From: Arcanobacterium_A hippocoleae
Lineage (GTDB): Bacteria > Actinomycetota > Actinomycetes > Actinomycetales > Actinomycetaceae
Length of the DNA: 64,000 bases
Direction: 5' to 3'
Assembly: GCF_031456295.1 (NCBI RefSeq)
Contig: NZ_JAVDUJ010000001.1
Coordinates: 1,240,001 to 1,304,000 of the forward strand
The notes under the pieces were generated by a model, which saw nothing but the letters and a program-made list of their open reading frames with translations, was not told the DNA's origin and ran no database searches. The first letter of the stretch is position 1; each line of letters starts with the position of its first letter. Shown one piece after another: positions 25,510 through 34,100 of the stretch. The position numbers and the translations under genes were made by a program.

Positions 25510-26939
25510 ACCGTCCGTTACGCCGAATCGGGCTCGTCATCACGATCATGTTTCTCACGTTAATGATCGCATTCACCTATATTCAATTCTTCGCCGCCCC
25601 AAAATTGAATGCAGATTCGCGGAATGTGCGAACCCTCTATAAAGAATTTGGTGTGAAACGCGGAGCAATGATCGCCGGTGGGCAAGAAATTGTAAACTCT
25701 GTGCCCGCTCAGGGGCCGTATAAATTCCAGCGCCAATATGCAAATGGTCCGCTCTATTCAGCACTCACCGGATATTTTTCGGTCGCCTATGCGTCAATGA
25801 CGGGTTTAGAACGCGCAAGTAATGCAATTCTTGGCGGTTCTGCGGATTCTCTCGCCTCGCAAAGATTGCAAGAGTTGCTCACTGGCAACCCACCAAAAGG
25901 CGGATCGCTCGCGCTCACGATCAATCCTCGTGTACAACAAGCCGCATTTGCTGGTCTGGCTGGTCGGCGCGGAGCCGTCATCGCCCTAGAGCCTGCCACC
26001 GGGAAAATCCTGGCGCTCGTCTCTACACCCGGTTTTGATCCAAACAGTTTAGCTTCGCTTGACGGCAGTGTTGCGAAAAATGCGTGGGATACGCTCAATA
26101 AAGACCCACACAAACCGCTCTTAAATCGCGCTATCGGCGCAGACCTTTACGCGCCCGGATCGGTTTTCAAAATCGTAACAGCGGCAGCGATGCTCGAAAA
26201 CGGGATCACTGCTGAGGAACTTCTCGAAGCTCCCACCCGTTGGACGCCTCCTGGCACAAATATCGAAATCACCAATACTTCTGGCGCTTGCGGGAATGGC
26301 TCAGGAAAAGCCGATTTACGTACTGCGCTGAAGCTTTCCTGCAATACTCCATTCGCGATTGCCGGAATGAATCTCGGCGCAAAAAAGATGATTGCCACAG
26401 CCGAGAAATTTGGTTTCCATCAGCCGCTGCAAATCCCACTCGATGTGCGCCCTTCACGCTTCCCAAATACTGCTGATCCCGTGGCATTGGCAATGGATTC
26501 TTTCGGGCAGCGCGATATCCAGGTCAGCCCGTTGCAGATGGCAATGGTGGCTGCTGCCGTGGCAAATGACGGCAAATTAATGAAACCCTACCTGATAGAT
26601 CAGGTGCTTAGTGCAGATTTGGAAGTGCTCAAAGAAAATTCGCCGGAAGAATTTTCGACCCCACTTTCGCAGGAAAATGCGCAAATCCTGCAGTCGATAA
26701 TGGGTGATGTAATGAAATCTAATCGGATGAGTCGCACAGCTTCCGGGATCGAAGTAGCGGGCAAAACCGGTACTGCTGAAATCAGTGCCAATATTGATCC
26801 GCACGCATGGTTTATTGGATTTGATTCTGGCGAAAATCCAAAAGTGGCAGTGGCCGTCTTTCTTGAGAATGGCGGGTGGGGTTTTCGTGAGGCTGCACCG
26901 ATTGGAATGGCTGTGATTAATGCCGCGGGGAGTAAATAA
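25506..26939 (+). CDS. pbpA: Class B penicillin-binding protein PbpA
   Basis: A 477-aa monofunctional transpeptidase with one N-terminal membrane anchor (IGLVITIMFLTLMIAFTYIQFF). The catalytic SxxK is in YAPGSVFKIVTAAAML, the SxN motif in KLSCNTPFA and the KTGT motif in VAGKTGTAEIS. It crosslinks peptidoglycan, presumably with the adjacent RodA. Typical size for actinobacterial PbpA. It overlaps rodA by 4 nt and is followed after 128 bp by pknB. Confidence 0.94.
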   Translation: MNRPLRRIGLVITIMFLTLMIAFTYIQFFAAPKLNADSRNVRTLYKEFGVKRGAMIAGGQEIVNSVPAQGPYKFQRQYANGPLYSALTGYFSVAYASMTGLERASNAILGGSADSLASQRLQELLTGNPPKGGSLALTINPRVQQAAFAGLAGRRGAVIALEPATGKILALVSTPGFDPNSLASLDGSVAKNAWDTLNKDPHKPLLNRAIGADLYAPGSVFKIVTAAAMLENGITAEELLEAPTRWTPPGTNIEITNTSGACGNGSGKADLRTALKLSCNTPFAIAGMNLGAKKMIATAEKFGFHQPLQIPLDVRPSRFPNTADPVALAMDSFGQRDIQVSPLQMAMVAAAVANDGKLMKPYLIDQVLSADLEVLKENSPEEFSTPLSQENAQILQSIMGDVMKSNRMSRTASGIEVAGKTGTAEISANIDPHAWFIGFDSGENPKVAVAVFLENGGWGFREAAPIGMAVINAAGSK

Positions 26940-27067
26940 TAAGTGAAATAATCTTTATTGTAACGAAATCGCAACCTTTCAGAATGTTATTTCCTGTTGA
27001 GATTTGGCAGGATTGAAAAAGATATTGATGCAAGATATCGGAAAAGATGTCATAAGGAGTTTTCATC

Positions 27068-28999
27068 ATGACGGATATCCCAAAGTTACTCGGGCTACGC
27101 TATGAGGTCGGTGATTTGATTGGCCGCGGCGGGATGGCACAAGTACATATTGGCTACGATACCCGCCTCTCGCGCACTGTCGCGATCAAAGTTTTACGTT
27201 CAGATCTTGCCTCTGACCCAACTTTCGTAGCTCGTTTCCGGCGGGAAGCCCAATCAGCGGCAGCTCTGAATCATCCGTCAATTGTGGCTGTCTATGATAC
27301 TGGCGAAGAAAAAGTTCTCAATCAGCTCGGAAAGTCTGTGCCGCTGCCATATATCGTGATGGAGTATGTGCGCGGGCGCACCGTCGCAAAGCTGCTGAGT
27401 AGCGGCGAAGCATTGCCGATCAAAGAAGCCGTGGAAATTATCGTGGGTGTGCTTTCTGCACTTGAGTATTCACATCATGAAGGAATCGTACATCGCGATA
27501 TTAAGCCTGGAAATATCATGCTTACCAAAGACGGTAAAGTGAAGGTGATGGATTTCGGAATTGCCCGTGCCGTAGCCGATTCTGCCGCAACCATGACCTC
27601 CACCAACTCTGTGGTTGGTACGGCACAATATCTTTCTCCCGAGCAGGCGAGAGGTGAAGTGGTAGATGCACGTTCTGATTTATACTCAGCTGGATGTCTG
27701 CTTTATGAATTGCTCACGGGGCGTCCGCCATTTCAAGGCGATTCGGCTGTTTCTGTGGCTTATCAGCATGTTTCCGAAGCCCCAAAACCAGCGTCCACGA
27801 TTGCTTCGGATATTCCCAATGCGCTTGATCGCGTAGTGATGAAATCATTGGCGAAGCGGCGCGAAGATCGTTATCAGGATGCGGCGCAGATGCGTTCCGA
27901 TTTGCTTTCGGTAATTCGTGGCGAGGATATTGACGCTCCAAGTATCAGCGCATGGCAAACACGCGTAATGCCGCACCGCACTCCTCCGCGTCCGTCAGAT
28001 ATGGTAACGCAAGTGGCTCCAGGAGCCGCCCTATCCGCACCGCCAACGACTTCCATCTTCCCCGGCAGTCCAATATCTGATCCAAATACGCTCAGCGGAA
28101 ATACACAAAATTCGCTTTCTCCAGTGCAGGTGGAACAAAAATCTCGTGCAGGTTTATGGGCCTTCCTGATTTTCCTGGTAATTGCGGCTATCGGAACTAC
28201 GCTTTGGTTTACCTTTGCACAGAATTCTGCTGTTGAGAAAGCCGTGGTGGCAGTGCCAAATCTGAAAGATAGTAATCAGGTACGGGCACGGCAATTGCTT
28301 GAAGACGCTGGGCTGGTATTCGTGCAGGGTGAGCCGGTAGAAGATCCAAAAATCCCAGCTGGTTTATTTGTGTCTTCCGACCCGAAAGTCGGGGCAGAAG
28401 TAAAGCGTGGCACGGAAGTGACGGTACATTTTTCTTCTGGCGCAGGTGAGGTTGCGATTCCAGATTTAACTAGCGGAAACGTGACGGAAGAAGCGGCAAT
28501 TAGGCAGTTAAAAGCACTCGGGCTTGAGATAGGTACTGTAAAGCGAGATGATCACGCGGGTACGGCAGAAGGAATTGTATTTGCTACCGAGCCTTCCGCC
28601 GGATCGAAAGTCTCACGCGGATCTGCAGTACAGCTGATTGTAGCCAGTGGCGAAGTTTCTCTGCCGAACTTAGTGGGCAAGACACTCGAAAACGCACAGA
28701 ACGAACTGAATCAACTAAAGCTGAACTTTGATTCGAATCGAGAACACAATGAGGCTCCGCAAGGCACTGTGCTGCGTCAGGAGCCGTTAGCTGGGAAGGT
28801 TCCATACAATACGCGAATCACTTTAGTGATTTCGGATGGTCCGCAACCAGCTCCGCAAGTGCCTTCTTCGCCGAATCCTGAGTCTGAGGATAATCCGAAT
28901 AATAATTCAGGCGAAAATTCCAGTGGATCTGGCAATAACGGTGGTTATGACGGTACCGGCAACGGCACTGGTGCCGGTGGCAATAATTCCACTCCGTGA
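27068..28999 (+). CDS. pknB: Serine/threonine protein kinase PknB with PASTA repeats
   Basis: A 643-aa receptor kinase. The kinase domain (about 11-275) has the Gly loop IGRGGMAQV, catalytic Lys in VAIKVL (residue 41), HRDIKPGN (142-149) and DFG (162-164). The activation loop is TSTNSVVGTAQYLSPEQA. A Pro-rich juxtamembrane linker, one membrane helix (about 359-381) and three PASTA repeats (about 390-595) sense muropeptides or lipid II outside. The tail is Gly/Asn/Ser-rich. The start follows ATAAGGAGTTTTCATC. Only one kinase is present; the pknA found here in mycobacteria is absent. A strong terminator follows. Confidence 0.96.
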   Translation: MTDIPKLLGLRYEVGDLIGRGGMAQVHIGYDTRLSRTVAIKVLRSDLASDPTFVARFRREAQSAAALNHPSIVAVYDTGEEKVLNQLGKSVPLPYIVMEYVRGRTVAKLLSSGEALPIKEAVEIIVGVLSALEYSHHEGIVHRDIKPGNIMLTKDGKVKVMDFGIARAVADSAATMTSTNSVVGTAQYLSPEQARGEVVDARSDLYSAGCLLYELLTGRPPFQGDSAVSVAYQHVSEAPKPASTIASDIPNALDRVVMKSLAKRREDRYQDAAQMRSDLLSVIRGEDIDAPSISAWQTRVMPHRTPPRPSDMVTQVAPGAALSAPPTTSIFPGSPISDPNTLSGNTQNSLSPVQVEQKSRAGLWAFLIFLVIAAIGTTLWFTFAQNSAVEKAVVAVPNLKDSNQVRARQLLEDAGLVFVQGEPVEDPKIPAGLFVSSDPKVGAEVKRGTEVTVHFSSGAGEVAIPDLTSGNVTEEAAIRQLKALGLEIGTVKRDDHAGTAEGIVFATEPSAGSKVSRGSAVQLIVASGEVSLPNLVGKTLENAQNELNQLKLNFDSNREHNEAPQGTVLRQEPLAGKVPYNTRITLVISDGPQPAPQVPSSPNPESEDNPNNNSGENSSGSGNNGGYDGTGNGTGAGGNNSTP

Positions 29000-29015
29000 G
29001 ATCAGCAGCGCCAGC

Positions 29016-29069
29016 TAATAATATCTCAGCCCTGCTCGGTTCAAGACCGGCAGGGCTGAGATATTATTA
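29016..29069. terminator. Terminator after pknB, long perfect hairpin
   Basis: TAATAATATCTCAGCCCTGC (29016-29035) pairs perfectly over 20 bp with 29050-29069. The 14-nt loop itself contains CGGT/ACCG. It ends the fha-pstP-rodA-pbpA-pknB operon and may also serve the convergent sortase transcript. Confidence 0.85.
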
Positions 29070-29174
29070 AGGCAATTTTACTTGTTGCTGAATAAAATAA
29101 ACGGAGTAAATTGTGCATCTAAACCTTGCACCGTATTTACATGTAGCAGCTGCCTTTTTGCAAAATATTCCGTT

Positions 29175-29330
29175 TTAATCCACTGTTACTGAACCGAGAT
29201 TTGTATTTTCGCTGATCCACGGGAATCCATAGAAGAAAAGGAATGCCACAATTCCAACGATCATAATCAGTGCTTCAATGAATTTTAGCCATGTTGGACC
29301 AGGCAAATGCCGCCAAATAAATCCATACAT
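29175..29330 (-). CDS. Small conserved actinobacterial membrane protein (51 aa)
   Basis: A 51-aa single-helix protein beginning MYGFIWRHLPGPTWLKFIEA and ending NLGSVTVD, with a hydrophobic segment IMIVGIVAFLFFYGFPW. Its start lies one base after the stop of the sortase gene. Small proteins with a WRxLPG motif accompany class E sortase near pknB in many actinobacteria, as I recall. The function is unknown; a partner of the sortase or of the wall machinery is inference from position. Confidence 0.8.
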   Translation of the reverse strand: MYGFIWRHLPGPTWLKFIEALIMIVGIVAFLFFYGFPWISENTNLGSVTVD

Positions 29331-29331
29331 C

Positions 29332-30342
29332 TTAGTTCTCCTTCACTGCCACTGGGCGGAATGTCGAAAATTCTTGCTTCAATGCTTCTTTTACCCCACT
29401 CATTGCAAGCACCTGTGGTTTTACAACTGCAGCGTCTGCGCCTTGCGCACCAAGCTTTTGCAAAGCGTTATTATCAAGCAGTTCCTTCGGTAAACCATCT
29501 GCACGTTTGGTCCAATAATCAAACTCAGCGTAAACAATATAGCGATGTGAGGCAACCATGATTGGATCGCATGTAGTAAGCGTGAGTAAGCGACGCGTTG
29601 GATGCTGTGCTGGAACAGTACCACTGCTCTGCCAAGACTTTTTTGCTGCAAAAGGATCTGGCGCAATCGTATATACATCTTTTGGCGTGACGATTTCATA
29701 ACTGAGAATCTTATATACCAAGAATGCATCTTGCGTCTCAACGATCACGGGCATGCCAGCTTCAAGCTTGTGTACGTCACGTAAACGGGAACCGTAAATA
29801 TCGCGGTGTGCAGCCGTCGCAAAATTACCGATCTCGCCCGGCATGGCTGTTTCTTCATAGTGTGAGAATACACCTTGATCAAGAATCCACTTATCGACGC
29901 CTTCTTTGATCGGAGTTTGATTATCCAGACCGAATGCAGGAATCCGGATAATCCCAATCGTTTTTCCATTGCCCACTGGCGCCACTTTCGGCGGCTCGCC
30001 TGCCTGAGCTGGTGCTGCTTTGACTGGCGGCAACTCACCGAATTGCTCTTGAATCTCGATTGTTTCTTGTTCCAGCGCATGATTACTGACGACGTTCGTC
30101 CACCAGATAGTCCAAACCACAAACAATCCGATTACGATCCCGGCAGTCATCAAAAGTTCACCAATAATAAGTAAAAGTGTTGAAAAGAAACCGCGTTTTC
30201 TCCGCTGTGGATTACGGGCATGGCGCGGCTCACTGCGCACCGGTAGCGGCTTCTTCTCAGTTCCATCTGGATATTCTGAAGCAGCATCTCTCGGCAGCTG
30301 CAATACTAATTGCGAATTACCGACCATATTATCTGAGTTCAC
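29332..30342 (-). CDS. srtE: Class E sortase
   Basis: A 336-aa membrane transpeptidase that attaches proteins with LxxTG-type signals to the cell wall. A basic cytoplasmic N-terminus and one membrane helix (about 55-80, LLLIIGELLMTAGIVIGLFVVW) precede the sortase barrel: FATAAHRDIYGSRLRD (His), LLTLTTCDPI (Cys) and ASHRYIVYAEF (Arg). The reading frame continues 52 codons upstream, but GTG 30342 is preceded by AAAGGAATCACGTA and gives the normal length. It is probably co-transcribed with the 51-aa gene. Likely substrates in this window are the three LSxTG proteins at 41-53 kb; that is inference. Confidence 0.9.
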   Translation of the reverse strand: MNSDNMVGNSQLVLQLPRDAASEYPDGTEKKPLPVRSEPRHARNPQRRKRGFFSTLLLIIGELLMTAGIVIGLFVVWTIWWTNVVSNHALEQETIEIQEQFGELPPVKAAPAQAGEPPKVAPVGNGKTIGIIRIPAFGLDNQTPIKEGVDKWILDQGVFSHYEETAMPGEIGNFATAAHRDIYGSRLRDVHKLEAGMPVIVETQDAFLVYKILSYEIVTPKDVYTIAPDPFAAKKSWQSSGTVPAQHPTRRLLTLTTCDPIMVASHRYIVYAEFDYWTKRADGLPKELLDNNALQKLGAQGADAAVVKPQVLAMSGVKEALKQEFSTFRPVAVKEN

Positions 30343-30591
30343 TACGTGATTCCTTTCAAATACCCTGATTCTTGGGTGATGCGCTATAAAGCATTTTTGA
30401 TCGTTAGCGGCAAGTCTACTCTGGGAAATTCTAGCGTGAAATGATTTATCGCCGATAGTTGAAAATCTAAATGCAGCAGAATCTGCGTTTTGGCGCACTA
30501 GATACGGATTTCATTTCGCTAATTCGCATAATGCCGATATTCTAAAGATAAATAGACACAATTATCCCGATCTTGTAATTAAGGATTTGAG

Positions 30592-30870
30592 ATGCCTGAA
30601 TCTAAAAAGCGGAAAAAGGTAGTAGCAGCCGAAAAAATAAAGGCTCGTCGCACTACGGAAACACAACACACCCAGTTACCGGCGCAATCACCGCGCTGGT
30701 GGGCGCCGGTCATGGTGGCGTTTGCAATTATTGGTTTACTCGTGATTGTGACGGCGTACGTCACGAATGGCGCATGGCCAATTCCTGGTCTTACCAATGG
30801 AAATATTAATCTGTTTGTAGGGATTGGTTTAATGCTCGTTGGTTTCCTGATGACGATGGGCTGGAAGTAA
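30592..30870 (+). CDS. crgA: Cell division protein CrgA
   Basis: A 92-aa protein with a basic N-terminus (MPESKKRKKVV) and two membrane helices (about 35-57 and 73-90). The loop ANGAWPIPGLTNGNINLFVGIG matches the CrgA/UPF0233 pattern. CrgA coordinates septal proteins and peptidoglycan synthesis in actinobacteria. It is located, as usual, near pknB, sortase E, the rhomboid protease and cyclophilin. The start follows TAAGGATTTGAG. Confidence 0.92.
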   Translation: MPESKKRKKVVAAEKIKARRTTETQHTQLPAQSPRWWAPVMVAFAIIGLLVIVTAYVTNGAWPIPGLTNGNINLFVGIGLMLVGFLMTMGWK

Positions 30871-31012
30871 ATCCATCTTGGGTTAACAACAGTCAATCGA
30901 TTAGTGATTCGTTTCTGCACATCGCTGGTTTCTCCACAGATTCCGGCGATGTGTTTTTATTCGTAATGATGAAGCCGAAATAAATTATCGTAAATTGCGA
31001 TCACCAACCCGA

Positions 31013-31167
31013 AATTACATCATTGTAATTCTCCACAGCTGTGAATTTACTTGTGGATAATTACATCGGTGTAATTCCTTTGACCTGCGGAAATATCCAT
31101 ATTTCTGGATGCCAGAAAGAGCTTTCGCTGTGGATCAACTTTCCACCGGCTGCGATCATCCACAGCG
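31013..31167. promoter_or_regulatory. Cluster of palindromes and DnaA-box-like 9-mers between crgA and the rhomboid gene
   Basis: Two near-identical 18-bp palindromes of form AATTACATCNNTGTAATT (31013-31030 and 31059-31076) are 46 bp apart. Between and after them lie a perfect DnaA box (TGTGGATAA, 31052-31060) and two one-mismatch copies (31129-31137 and 31156-31164). The arms CGCTGTGGAT/ATCCACAGCG form another inverted repeat (31126-31135, 31158-31167). The 332-bp gap has no gene. It could be operators for the flanking genes or a DnaA-binding locus. Confidence 0.55.
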
Positions 31168-31202
31168 CGCAAATAACTAAAACAAATTGTTAAATCAGCG
31201 CT

Positions 31203-31850
31203 CTAGTAGTTTCGAGCATTCCGCTGCAACATTTTCAGCTCAAGCAAACACCACGTATAGAATGCGCCCCCAAGAAACCCTCCCAGATGTGCTTGCCACG
31301 AAATTTGAGGATTAAGCAAGCCAATTAATAGATTGATTCCGAGTAAAATCATGATCCCGGTGGAGTTCCCTTTTACGTGCCGCGTTAAGATCAGCATCGC
31401 CCCAAAAAGACCAAAAATCGCACCGGAAGCACCCACTAAAGCTATTTGCATCTGCCCAAAAAGCAAGGCATAGCCATATACGAAGAAACTACCGATAATC
31501 GCACTGAAAAGATAGAGCCCCGCAAACTTAAATTTGCCAAATATCGGCTCAACTACACTACCAAGCAGCCACAGTGAGTAGAGATTGAAGAAAATATGCA
31601 TAAAATCAGCATGTAAAAGCGCAGAAGTGAGAAACCGCCACGGTTCAATGAATGCAAGTGGCGGATAAAAGAGCAAATCTAAATACACCCACTTAAACAC
31701 CATCGTAAGTAAATAGAAAGCAATCGTCACAACAATAATAATTTGCGTAACGTTAGCCGCTTTTCCCGAAGACGCTCCAAAGATTCCAGCCAATTTTCGA
31801 CGCCAAGAATTAGCACCATTATTAAATCGGAAATCATCATAATTACGCAT
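31203..31850 (-). CDS. Rhomboid family intramembrane serine protease
   Basis: A 215-aa membrane protein with about six helices. The catalytic Ser is in LVGASGAIFGLFGAML and the His in QAHLGGFLGGAFY; the N-terminal helix pair has PWRFLTSALLHADFMHIFFNLYSLW. Rhomboids cleave membrane-protein substrates within the bilayer; the substrate here is unknown. A cyclophilin gene lies upstream on the same strand, as is common in actinobacteria. Length is standard for the minimal catalytic core. Confidence 0.92.
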   Translation of the reverse strand: MRNYDDFRFNNGANSWRRKLAGIFGASSGKAANVTQIIIVVTIAFYLLTMVFKWVYLDLLFYPPLAFIEPWRFLTSALLHADFMHIFFNLYSLWLLGSVVEPIFGKFKFAGLYLFSAIIGSFFVYGYALLFGQMQIALVGASGAIFGLFGAMLILTRHVKGNSTGIMILLGINLLIGLLNPQISWQAHLGGFLGGAFYTWCLLELKMLQRNARNY

Positions 31851-32017
31851 TCATGCTCCGTTCATTTCAGCTTGTCACAATTCTCGCCGTACAAAAAATC
31901 ATCTACCGCAAATTTTCGAACGAATCGATCTCACACAAATCCGCCTGGCAGAAAACATCTGCGGAATAACTCTACTGTTTAGTAGTCAATTTAGCCCTGA
32001 TAAATGCTTTGGAATGA

Positions 32018-32048
32018 GACGAAAGGCGAGCCTGCTTGCAGACCCGCC
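32018..32048 (-). terminator. Terminator after the cyclophilin gene
   Basis: On the minus strand GGCGGGTCTGC and GCAGGCTCGCC (32048-32038 and 32035-32025) pair fully if two G-U pairs are allowed, with a 2-nt gap that opens to a small loop. TTTCGTCTC follows. Confidence 0.6.
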
Positions 32049-32070
32049 TTCGATAAAATCGAAAAAGAAA

Positions 32071-32589
32071 TTATTCGTCAATTGTAATTGTTTCGATCAC
32101 GACGTTCTCAAGTGGACGATCCATTGCGCCCGTTGGCGTGGTGGCAATCTGATCCACAACTGCCTGTGAAGCTTCGTCAGTGACCTTACCAAAGATAGTG
32201 TGATGATTTTGCAACCAGGTAGTTGGCGCGACAGTAATGAAGAACTGTGAACCATTCGTACCCGGGCCAGCATTTGCCATTGCCAACATATAAGGCGCAG
32301 TAAAGTTAACTTCTGGCGAGAATTCATCACCAAAACGATAACCTGGACCACCAGTACCAGTACCAAGCGGATCGCCGCCCTGAATCATGAAACCATCAAT
32401 CACCCGATGGAAAATCGTACCGTCATACAGTGGACGCATCGTCTTTTCACGAGTTTGCGGATCAATCCATTCACGCTTTCCCGTTGCAAGCTCAGCAAAG
32501 TTTGCGACAGTTTGCGGAGCATACTGCGGGTATAGCTCTACTTCAATATTGCCAAAATTGGTCTTTAATGTAGCTTTCATAAACATCAT
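32071..32589 (-). CDS. ppiA: Peptidyl-prolyl cis-trans isomerase (cyclophilin A type)
   Basis: A 172-aa cyclophilin that catalyses proline isomerisation in the cytoplasm. Active-site segments: FHRVIDGFMIQGGDPLGTGTGGPGYRF (catalytic Arg), MANAGPGTNGSQFFITVAPTTWLQNHHTIFGKV. No signal peptide or membrane anchor. The start may be any of three near Met codons (MMFMKATLK); the family core begins at the last, base 32580. Its neighbours crgA, rhomboid and the coiled-coil protein form a conserved actinobacterial block. Confidence 0.95.
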   Translation of the reverse strand: MMFMKATLKTNFGNIEVELYPQYAPQTVANFAELATGKREWIDPQTREKTMRPLYDGTIFHRVIDGFMIQGGDPLGTGTGGPGYRFGDEFSPEVNFTAPYMLAMANAGPGTNGSQFFITVAPTTWLQNHHTIFGKVTDEASQAVVDQIATTPTGAMDRPLENVVIETITIDE

Positions 32590-32877
32590 TTTTCCACACT
32601 CAACACACTTGGCGCGAATCCTTCCAAAATCCTATTACCACTTTCGCTATCGGCAATCGCGAACTTCCATTGCAACACAAAGATCGAAACAAATCCTTTC
32701 GCGCACCGAAAAGATTGCTTGCCATTAGCTGAATTTACGTAAAAGCATGCAGATCAAAGAAAAAATCACATAGTCTTATGTATAAGCGAAATTTCTGACG
32801 GGGAAAGCTGTGGAGAAATTAGGAAACAATTTTTCTCGCTGCAAAATTCTCTCCTCGCAAGTAACCGTCACCTTGAG

Positions 32878-32894
32878 TCGGCACGTTGTGCCGA
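32878..32894 (+). promoter_or_regulatory. Small hairpin upstream of the coiled-coil protein ribosome-binding site
   Basis: TCGGCAC-GTT-GTGCCGA is a perfect 7-bp stem with a 3-nt loop, ending 6 nt before the GGAGG of the next gene. It could protect the 5' end or modulate ribosome entry. The rest of the 321-bp spacer (32590-32910) shows nothing else I can support. Confidence 0.45.
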
Positions 32895-32910
32895 AGATAT
32901 GGAGGCCAAA

Positions 32911-33837
32911 ATGGCAAAAGTATGTGATTTGCTTACCTCCCGCAAAGCTAAAAAACAGGCCACGGTAGCGGATTTGAAAGATACTGCCCAGGAGGTCTTT
33001 GCAGGAGCACTCGAAACTGCCCTGAGCAGCGCAGAGACGGGCGTAGCAAAGCTTCGTGATTGGGCTGGGCCGAAAATTGAAGAAGTCGGCAAGGCCGTCA
33101 CTCCAGTAGCGCAGGAAATTAAAGAAAAAATTACTCCAGTAACACAGGATTTGAAAGAGAAGGTTTCTCCTATGGCACAAGATTTGAAAGAAAAAGTAGC
33201 GCCGATTGCGCAAAGTCTCAGCGAAAAAGTTGCAGAGGGCAAGGATAAGCTTGTAGAAAGTGCTACTGCAGGTGTAAAAACTGCCGCTGCTGCTGCATCT
33301 GAATCACTTACTCCGTTAGCCGAAGAAGGCAAGAAGCTTTCTCGCCGCGCTCGGAAGAAGGCGGAAAAGAAGGCAAAGAAAGCAGCAAAGCGTTACCGAA
33401 AAGACGCGAAAAAGTTAGCAAAATCTACAAAGAAGCTGTCAGCTTCAGCATCGCAAGATATTCAAAAAGCGCTTGCCGGTACTGAGCTTGCCAAGTTCTT
33501 CCCGCAGCAGGAAAAGAAGAGCCGCAAAGGGGTATTCTTTGTGTTGATTGCCGGCGCAGCCGCAGCCGCTGGGTATTACGCATGGAAGCGGAGCGAGCCA
33601 GAAGAAGATCCCTGGGCTGAAGCATACTGGGATGATGCTGAAGGGCTTGATACCGAAGCTGTGAAAGAAGATTTAGCACAGCAGGCTGAGGATGTAAAAG
33701 AGGCTGCTGAAGAAAAAGTATCCCAGGCGAAGCATGCTGCTGAAAAACTAGCCGAAGACGCTGGTGAAAAAGCTGCCGAACTGAAGGAAGCCGCTGAAGA
33801 AAAAGTAGCAGCAGCGAAGGAAGCAGTAGAAAAGTAA
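32911..33837 (+). CDS. Ala/Lys/Glu-rich coiled-coil membrane protein (DUF5324-like)
   Basis: A 308-aa low-complexity protein. Residues about 60-108 contain four 11-residue repeats of the type V(T/S/A)P(V/M/I)(A/T)Q(D/E)LKEK, an amphipathic helix pattern like LEA or apolipoprotein repeats. A very basic stretch follows (RRARKKAEKKAKKAAKRYRK), then one membrane helix near residue 220 (GVFFVLIAGAAAAAGYYAW), an acidic WAEAYWDDAEG segment and a C-terminal Ala/Glu/Lys coiled coil. The position beside ppiA, rhomboid and crgA matches a DUF5324-type gene. Function unknown. GGAGG lies 6 nt before ATG 32911; an earlier in-frame ATG overlaps that Shine-Dalgarno. Confidence 0.75.
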   Translation: MAKVCDLLTSRKAKKQATVADLKDTAQEVFAGALETALSSAETGVAKLRDWAGPKIEEVGKAVTPVAQEIKEKITPVTQDLKEKVSPMAQDLKEKVAPIAQSLSEKVAEGKDKLVESATAGVKTAAAAASESLTPLAEEGKKLSRRARKKAEKKAKKAAKRYRKDAKKLAKSTKKLSASASQDIQKALAGTELAKFFPQQEKKSRKGVFFVLIAGAAAAAGYYAWKRSEPEEDPWAEAYWDDAEGLDTEAVKEDLAQQAEDVKEAAEEKVSQAKHAAEKLAEDAGEKAAELKEAAEEKVAAAKEAVEK

Positions 33838-33878
33838 AATCTGCGAATTTAGGCGCAACAGGGTTTGATTAAAATCAG

Positions 33879-33955
33879 ACGAGCAGCGCGGGAGTAAATA
33901 TCGAAAAACCGCCAATGCGGGTTTCGCCCCCCCCTCTCCCGTGCTGCTCGTTTTT
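33879..33955 (+). terminator. Terminator after the coiled-coil protein gene
   Basis: ACGAGCAGCGCGGGAG (33879-33894) pairs with CTCCCGTGCTGCTCGT (33936-33951), one position being G-U, and TTTTT follows. The 41-nt loop contains a smaller hairpin AACCCGC/GCGGTTT-like (AAACCGCCAATGCGGGTTT) and a run of nine C. Confidence 0.85.
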
Positions 33956-34100
33956 ACATCATTTGGATCAAAATAATTTGCCGCCTATCGTCCGCAAATT
34001 CACGCATACACAGTATCAAGCCACATCGTTTTCGCGATTCATCGCAGAATCCAGCAAGCTACTGATTTCGTGTGCACGAAAATTTGGTACACGAACGAGC

